Shown here: positions 59,277-64,000 of the stretch, in pieces
Numbering within the stretch: position 1 is the first letter of the stretch
How the letters are laid out: each line of letters opens with the position of its first letter
Notes under the pieces: model-generated
What the model was told of the DNA's origin: nothing
The model's input: the letters and a program-made list of their open reading frames with translations, nothing else
Database searches by the model: none
Program-made: the position numbers and the translations under genes
Assembly: GCA_013368315.1 (NCBI GenBank)
Contig: JAACJM010000112.1
Coordinates: forward strand, 124,001 to 188,000
Source: Tetrapyrgos nigripes
Taxonomy: Eukaryota > Basidiomycota > Agaricomycetes > Agaricales > Campanellaceae
DNA length: 64,000 nt
Direction of reading: 5' to 3'

Positions 59277-61639
59277 TCATTCGGGGCATGTGTGTCTGTA
59301 AGTCGTGTCGCCTTCCTTCGGTTCCTAAGCGTCTTCCCCCCAACCTTTACATGCCTTCCTACCTATACTCTCTTCTCTTATCACCATCTTTTCCCTGTTT
59401 CATGCTCTTTGCTAGTACGCTAACGACGCTTTATTTCTAGATCCTCAGATCCATCTCCTTCTACCTCCCAATACGGAGACAAAGACAGACCTCCTACCCC
59501 TTTTTCCCATCCACGTCAAACTCAAAACACCCACTCATCCATCGTATACGAGATTGTGGGAGATATGTCTGCTTCCGGTATGCCTTTTATACTCGACTCT
59601 AGTTTTCGCATTCGTAATGCTCACCGTTCTTCCATTCTATCTTGCTTCCGTCTTCCCTAACTCACCACCATCATCCAACCGACAGAACTGCAATCCACCC
59701 TCTTCCCGTCGTCCTAAACTCCGCTGTTCTCATCCGACCTACCATCTTCTCCCTCGTCAGCAGAGGAATAGACATACGAGCCTCCGTAACGCCCTTACCC
59801 CCAACCCCAACCCCTCTCAACCGCGTCTTTCAGTCCTTCACGAATCGCAAACCCAGTACTTTCAACACTCAAGGCCCCCACACCCACACCCACACCCTTA
59901 CTCACGTTACCAACCCTCGAGAGTCAATAACGACTCTCAACCTTGGCATTACCTCGGTATCGACATTGCAGTGGGGGACATAGCAGGGTCGTAGTATTCC
60001 TATGCCCACATCGACAATGATGGAGGTGCTGGCCCGGGATGGCGAGGCGGTAGGGCGGGACATTGTTGGTAGTCTCCTTGGACTCAGACTCGGACATAGA
60101 CAAAGTATGTTTCAATTTTGCTCTTCACCTTCACCTTTACATTTATTTGTTGCCTACATCTAGCGTACTCTGACTGACTTTCTTCTTTCTCCCTCTCTCC
60201 TTACCCTATTCTCAAAGAGAGAGAAAAAGAAAACACGCCTCCGAGTCGGTTTAACATAACGTTTACCCTCCTTCGTCTGCTCGTTTCGTTGAGATGGGCA
60301 GTGAGTGGTCCAAAAGGGAATTGAACGAGTGGGGATTGAGTAGGGATGTAGCTTCTAGTGGAGCAGGGTCTGGGTCCAGGCTAGGGATGCGTAGGCTTGC
60401 GGCGAAGGCGGCCGTGTAGCCAAAGAGAACGAGAGTAGGCGAAGGTGTGGGGAAGGGAAGTCGGGTTGGATAGAGAATGGCGTTGGGAACTATTGTGACT
60501 GGTCAACGTTCCGTCGACGTGGCCACTGAATCCATTCATGAGGCTTAGATGACGGACAGTACCTGTTGCATCTTTTCAAGTGTCACCCAGGCCGTTCGTT
60601 CTGATCCATTCCAAATTTTCACTCCCAATTCCAACTCCGGCTACTCAAAGACTCACCACCACTACTTCACTGGGGAAAGGTGCCACTGCTTCGCATGGCA
60701 AGATACGAGGCCCTTTCCCAGTGAACACTTCTTTGAAAGTAAGGGAATACAGCCATTGAAATATATAGACATACGCCACTCAGGGATTAGTAGTACACGC
60801 GTACATAAAACAGTACGGATATATGCAGAGAGTCAGAGTACACAATGTGTGATACCTAGTTATGATAAGCTCATCTCCTGAACACCTCACTTAATAGGAC
60901 AAATTTTGCGTAAATACCAAAGTATGAGAAATAAAATCATGCAAGTCTTGACCGAGATTGATGCCGTTGGTATCACGAAGCCCGGGTAATACACTCCTCC
61001 ACCTCCTCCCACACCACACGCTTCTTCAAACGAACGAAGATTTCTTCCATTTCTTCTCTCTTGAACTTCTTCATTGGGTCATTGGGGGGAGCACAGTCGT
61101 TTGGTCTTTCCCTTCGTCTTAACTTTGGCCCTGGACTTAGACTATGTCGCCTTCGGCCCTTCTTCGTCAGCATCCTCATATCGTATTGTATGGTGTGCGT
61201 GGTACTACGAGGAAAAAAGGGGAAGGAAACTGGACTTGGTGGCTCGATGTTCCGCAATCGTTCACATCTCTACGTCTTCGTCATAATTTTCCTCTTCGCC
61301 TTCGTTCTCTCTTCATACCCTTCAACGACCCCCCTCCCCCCAATCCCAATCCCTTCCTCCCCCCTTCCTCCCCCCTCTTGTTTTTGTACTGTAGTACACT
61401 TGATATCTAAACGACTATGTTGCAAACTTGCAGTGTTCATGGCAAGTAGACGTACGTTTATCGTAGACAACGTTTTGTCAGTCACCAGTTCTACTTCAAC
61501 TTGAAGTTGGTCACAGTTGATAAACGATAGACGAGAGTGCCCATACACCTACACATATGAGGAGGGCTATCTTCATGAATTACAACGCCCATCTTCCGTC
61601 TTTCCGTTCCTCTCCTCCGCTCCAAACCGTCTTGGTTGC
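59277..61639. other. Region without recognisable genes
   Basis: Several Pro/Ser/Thr-rich open frames on both strands (for example 59554-59994 +, 60973-61257 -, 61061-61504 +) but no family motif. A hairpin motif repeat lies at 60668-60723. Confidence 0.35.
60668..60723. repeat. Hairpin with CACTGGG(G)AAAGG ends and GCCACTGCTTCGCATGGC core
   Basis: 'cactggggaaaggtgccact' and 'gaggccctttcccagtg' are inverted around the core 'gcttcgcatggcaagatac'. Related to 58197-58242 and to the hairpin end of the 409-bp element family. Confidence 0.65.
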
Positions 61640-61855
61640 TAGCCGTCGTTGCCATTTGCAACGCTAGCAGCCAACTCAATGCTAATTGTTCCAGACACTT
61701 CATTGAAGTTCACCATCCTCGGATGTTGTCGCCGCTAATCGTCATTGCCACTTGCAACGCTAGCGGCCAACTCAACGCGGATTGTTCCAGGTATAGTTAA
61801 TACGCGTCATGCTATTGCTCAAAAAAGTCACTTCACCATCCTCGGATGTTGTCGG
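61640..61855. repeat. Direct repeat upstream of the repeat-peptide gene
   Basis: Two units of roughly 100 bp start at about 61643 and 61737. Both contain 'ttgcaacgctagc(a/g)gccaac', 'attgttccag' and 'ttcaccatcctcggatgttg'. A single diverged unit exists in reverse at about 44980-45070, upstream of the decayed relative. Likely promoter material of the gene at 62171. Confidence 0.7.
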
Positions 61856-62170
61856 TGCAATGTGCACAGGTCGGATAATATTCTTGGGGAATGTTAACCT
61901 CCGAGTCCATTCTAACTTTCTGATGTCTAACTTTTGAGTCACACCAGGTTGCCAGGTTTCCGCGCAAAGAGTGTCGCAAGTCCACGTTGTAGTTCACCTT
62001 ACTGCAGCTTGCATAGCTATACGAAACGATAATTATAGATAAAATTGGTTGTGGCAGGACCAGCTATAAAACCCTCGAAGCTTAATCACTCTTCCTCCCA
62101 TCTATCCATCCAACCAAGTTTCTTATACACCTATTTAATATCTTTCATCTTTCATATCTTCTTAACTCAC

Positions 62171-63237
62171 ATGGCCGTCTCAAACTCGAATTCTAATCCT
62201 CAATTTTGCCAACTCCTTCTCACTCTCTTCCTCTGCCTCACTGTCTCCCTTCAGTTCGCCGACATGGCCCAGGGCGCTCCAGTTCCAGTTCCAGGTCCAA
62301 AAGAGAGCGAAGGAGGGGGAAACGGAGTAGATGTACTAGCTCGCGTCAATGTCAATGGTATGTCCAAAGCTTATCCTTCGTCCAATATCCTTCATATATA
62401 GCTCAAGCTCACTGAATCTTAATTACAGGAGCCGATAACAGCTTCAGTGACACACGGCGATGGAACCCTGTTGATGTTGGCACCTTGCCGCCTGGTACTC
62501 GTAGACAAACCGATATCCCAGGTGCCGAGCCTATAACAGGCGATCCCCCTGTTTCTGGTGGTGATTCTGCTCGACTGATTAATCGTATTAATGGTAAGTC
62601 CAGATCTACACTCGCCATTTTCCACCTGAAGCTTTCGAAATCATTCGAGTCATTCATGATCATTCAACGTTATTGACCAAACTGTGACTGACTGCTATCT
62701 GTAATATGGCAGGACAAGCTGCGTCCTGGAAACGGATTAATGGTAAGTCCCTCCTCCAGCCTTCTTTCCAATCATCTCGCGCTGTTTTGCACTTGGAAGC
62801 CTTCCAAATGATTATCATTCGAGTCTTTCATTCAAAGCTATTGACCAAATTGTGACTAACTGCTATCTGTGAATGTAATATAACAGGACAAGCTGCGTCA
62901 TGGAAACGTATTAACGGTAAGTCCCTCCTCCAACCTTCTTCCCAATCATCTCGCGTTACTTTGCACTTGGAAGCCTTCCAAATGATTATCATTCGAGTCA
63001 TTCATTCAAAGTTATCAACCAAACTGCGACTAACTGCTATCTGTAAATGTAATATGGCAGGACAAGCTGCGACCTGGAAACGTATTGATGATGGTAAGTC
63101 CCTCCTCCAACCTTCTTTCCAATCATCTCGCAGTGTTTTGCACTTGGAAGCCTTTCAAATGATTCGTTTTCTCGTTCATTCCGAGTCAAAGCTATTGAGC
63201 AAACCGTGACTGACTGCTACCTGTAGCCTTCCCCTGA
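62171..63237 (+). CDS. Secreted repeat-peptide precursor with Lys-Arg (Kex2-type) sites
   Basis: Exons 62171-62357, 62429-62593, 62713-62742, 62887-62916, 63061-63093, 63227-63237 give 151 residues. Signal peptide about 1-36 (LLLTLFLCLTVSLQF, cut near AQG-AP). A spacer with TRRWNPV and TRRQTD (dibasic sites) follows. The tail is three repeats, each from one mini-exon of 30-33 nt: QAASW-KR-ING twice, then QAATW-KR-IDD, closing with AFP. If cut after each Lys-Arg and trimmed, two octapeptides result, INGQAASW and INGQAATW. This is the layout of fungal Kex2-processed repeat proteins, which include pheromones, wall-active repellents and cyclised RiPP precursors. Which class it belongs to is unknown; no modifying enzyme was seen in the window. 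All introns are phase 1, so units can be added or lost without frameshift. Confidence 0.75.
62713..63234 (+). repeat. 174-bp tandem array of mini-exon plus intron
   Basis: Units begin exactly at 62713, 62887 and 63061 (174-bp spacing). Each has the mini-exon 'gacaagctgcg(t/a)c(c/a)tggaaacg', the donor 'gtaagtccctcctcca', the shared intron body 'gcacttggaagcct' and the branch-site region 'ctgactgctacctg' or 'ctaactgctatctg'. The third unit is shorter and splices to the terminal exon. The intron before 62713 is a more diverged half-unit. Confidence 0.92.
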
Positions 63238-63603
63238 ACGGAGAGAAGAGGCTATCGGTGGTGATCTGAGCATATTGGGATATTATTAGGCTCCGAGACT
63301 TGATTTTTCGGCTGGTCATGGCCTAACCTGTGAAGACGGGAAGCGGGATCGGGATCCCGACAGGGACAAATATGAATATTTATTTATGCAGCTTGTCTAC
63401 TCTTCTATTACTGGTAATAGCAGTAAGAGGATATAGTCAATCAGTGTTTTATCAAATCACTCGCGGGCACTCGCAGCCGCTTGAGTCTGTGAGTCCGCAA
63501 AAATTCCGTGAGTTCTTTTGACTAAAATGTACATGAAGAGCTTGTGGGCCACCGCTTCGCGTGGCAATAACGAGGCCCTGAAATCAACAAACATTATTAT
63601 TAC
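63238..63603. other. Intergenic region with a hairpin motif
   Basis: No gene. At 63543-63579 'tgtgggccaccgcttcgcgt' and 'ggcaataacgaggccct' repeat the hairpin end of the 409-bp element family (reversed), so another member or fragment may begin here. Confidence 0.5.
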
Positions 63604-64000
63604 TTATACAAATAAGCCATATAGCAAAACTGCTGCTTTTTTATTGTCATAATATGTAACAGATTCAGTTCCATTTACCAATATGCTAGCTTTATGGGGT
63701 ACTCCATTTTTGATACCATCATATATATATTCTGCTTGATTACTGAATATACGGAGAATAAAGTGCTCTTCTCCAAAATAAATTATAGCTTTCAAATCAT
63801 ATGGTTTTTGGTTGCCATTGACAGTGAGGTTAATCATCCTGTCAATGTCCATTGAAGCATTTATTGGGACATACAGTAAAAAGAATTTAGGAAATCTAGT
63901 AAACTCAATGACAGTTTGAAGCTCTGTATGACAGATTTGGCATTGCCAACCAAATGGTTGAACAAAATTGTCTACCCATTGTTGTGTAGATTGATACATT
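63604..64000 (-). CDS. C-terminal part of a protease-like ORF of basidiomycete mobile elements
   Basis: Open on the minus strand from the window edge to a stop at 63604, 131 residues visible, so the protein is incomplete. It shows QPFGWQCQICHTELQ (two cysteines) and then LKAIIYFGEEHFILRIFSNQ and YIYDGIKNG. This matches the general pattern (I-I-Y-x-G-x-x-H-F-x-x-R...DG) of ubiquitin-peptidase-like domains that I associate with large ORFs of basidiomycete transposons. The His in EEHF would be catalytic. The frame is intact and AT-rich compared with its neighbours. The assignment is by pattern only. Confidence 0.45.
   Translation of the reverse strand, partial: MYQSTQQWVDNFVQPFGWQCQICHTELQTVIEFTRFPKFFLLYVPINASMDIDRMINLTVNGNQKPYDLKAIIYFGEEHFILRIFSNQAEYIYDGIKNGVPHKASILVNGTESVTYYDNKKAAVLLYGLFV

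Overview
This window looks like a chromosome piece from a filamentous basidiomycete, probably an Agaricomycete. Most genes are split by many short introns (about 50-65 nt, GT-AG, with CTNAC-like branch sites). Recognisable products include GH11 xylanases, one of them with a CBM1 module, a trichodiene-synthase-like terpene cyclase, a Zn2Cys6 regulator, an etherase-like GST and a Ty3/gypsy relic. All exon models were spliced by hand from consensus sites and reading frame, without transcript data.

Layout. 0.25-2.1 kb: complete glutathione synthetase, followed by a decayed duplicate of its own 3' end. 3.3-5.5 kb: two tandem GH11 xylanases; the first ends in a Gly-Thr linker and a CBM1. 5.9-11.1 kb: two tandem secreted type-B carboxylesterases. 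11.6-12.7 kb: a small secreted concanavalin-A-like protein. 13.0-14.0 kb: a RING-like protein. 14.8-15.8 kb: a small possibly secreted protein. 15.8-18.1 kb: a third esterase, on the minus strand, part of a 2.8-kb inverted copy of the second esterase locus. 18.75-19.8 kb: a frameshifted minus-strand paralogue of the ConA-like gene. 21.6-22.4 kb: a GST. 23.9-27.4 kb: a 14-exon TMEM184/OST-alpha-type membrane protein.

28.2-39.5 kb is a repeat-rich block built from three copies of one locus. Two copies carry an apparently identical secreted gene in a perfect 1.75-kb inverted repeat; the third is a pseudogene. The three copies act as natural empty-site controls for one another, so several insertions can be defined to the base: a 3-bp-TSD MITE, a hAT-like element, and an unusual element with hairpin ends and no target duplication. 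39.7-43.3 kb: Zn2Cys6 transcription factor. 43.8-49.4 kb: gene-poor, with relics. 49.45-53.7 kb: a 409-bp element and a dead Ty3/gypsy retroelement. 54.4-55.6 kb: terpene synthase. 56-62 kb: mostly noncoding, with fragments. 62.2-63.2 kb: a small secreted precursor whose C-terminal part is a tandem array of mini-exons, each encoding a short peptide followed by Lys-Arg.

The left 20 kb reads as a plant-cell-wall-degradation region: xylanases that would cut xylan, esterases that might remove ester side groups, and ConA-like proteins, expanded by tandem and inverted duplication. The most interesting candidate system is the exon-per-repeat, Kex2-type peptide precursor at 62.2-63.2 kb, which has a decayed relative at about 43.8-45.1 kb. 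The secreted protein in the perfect palindrome, with a possible ADP-ribosyltransferase-like fold, is second.
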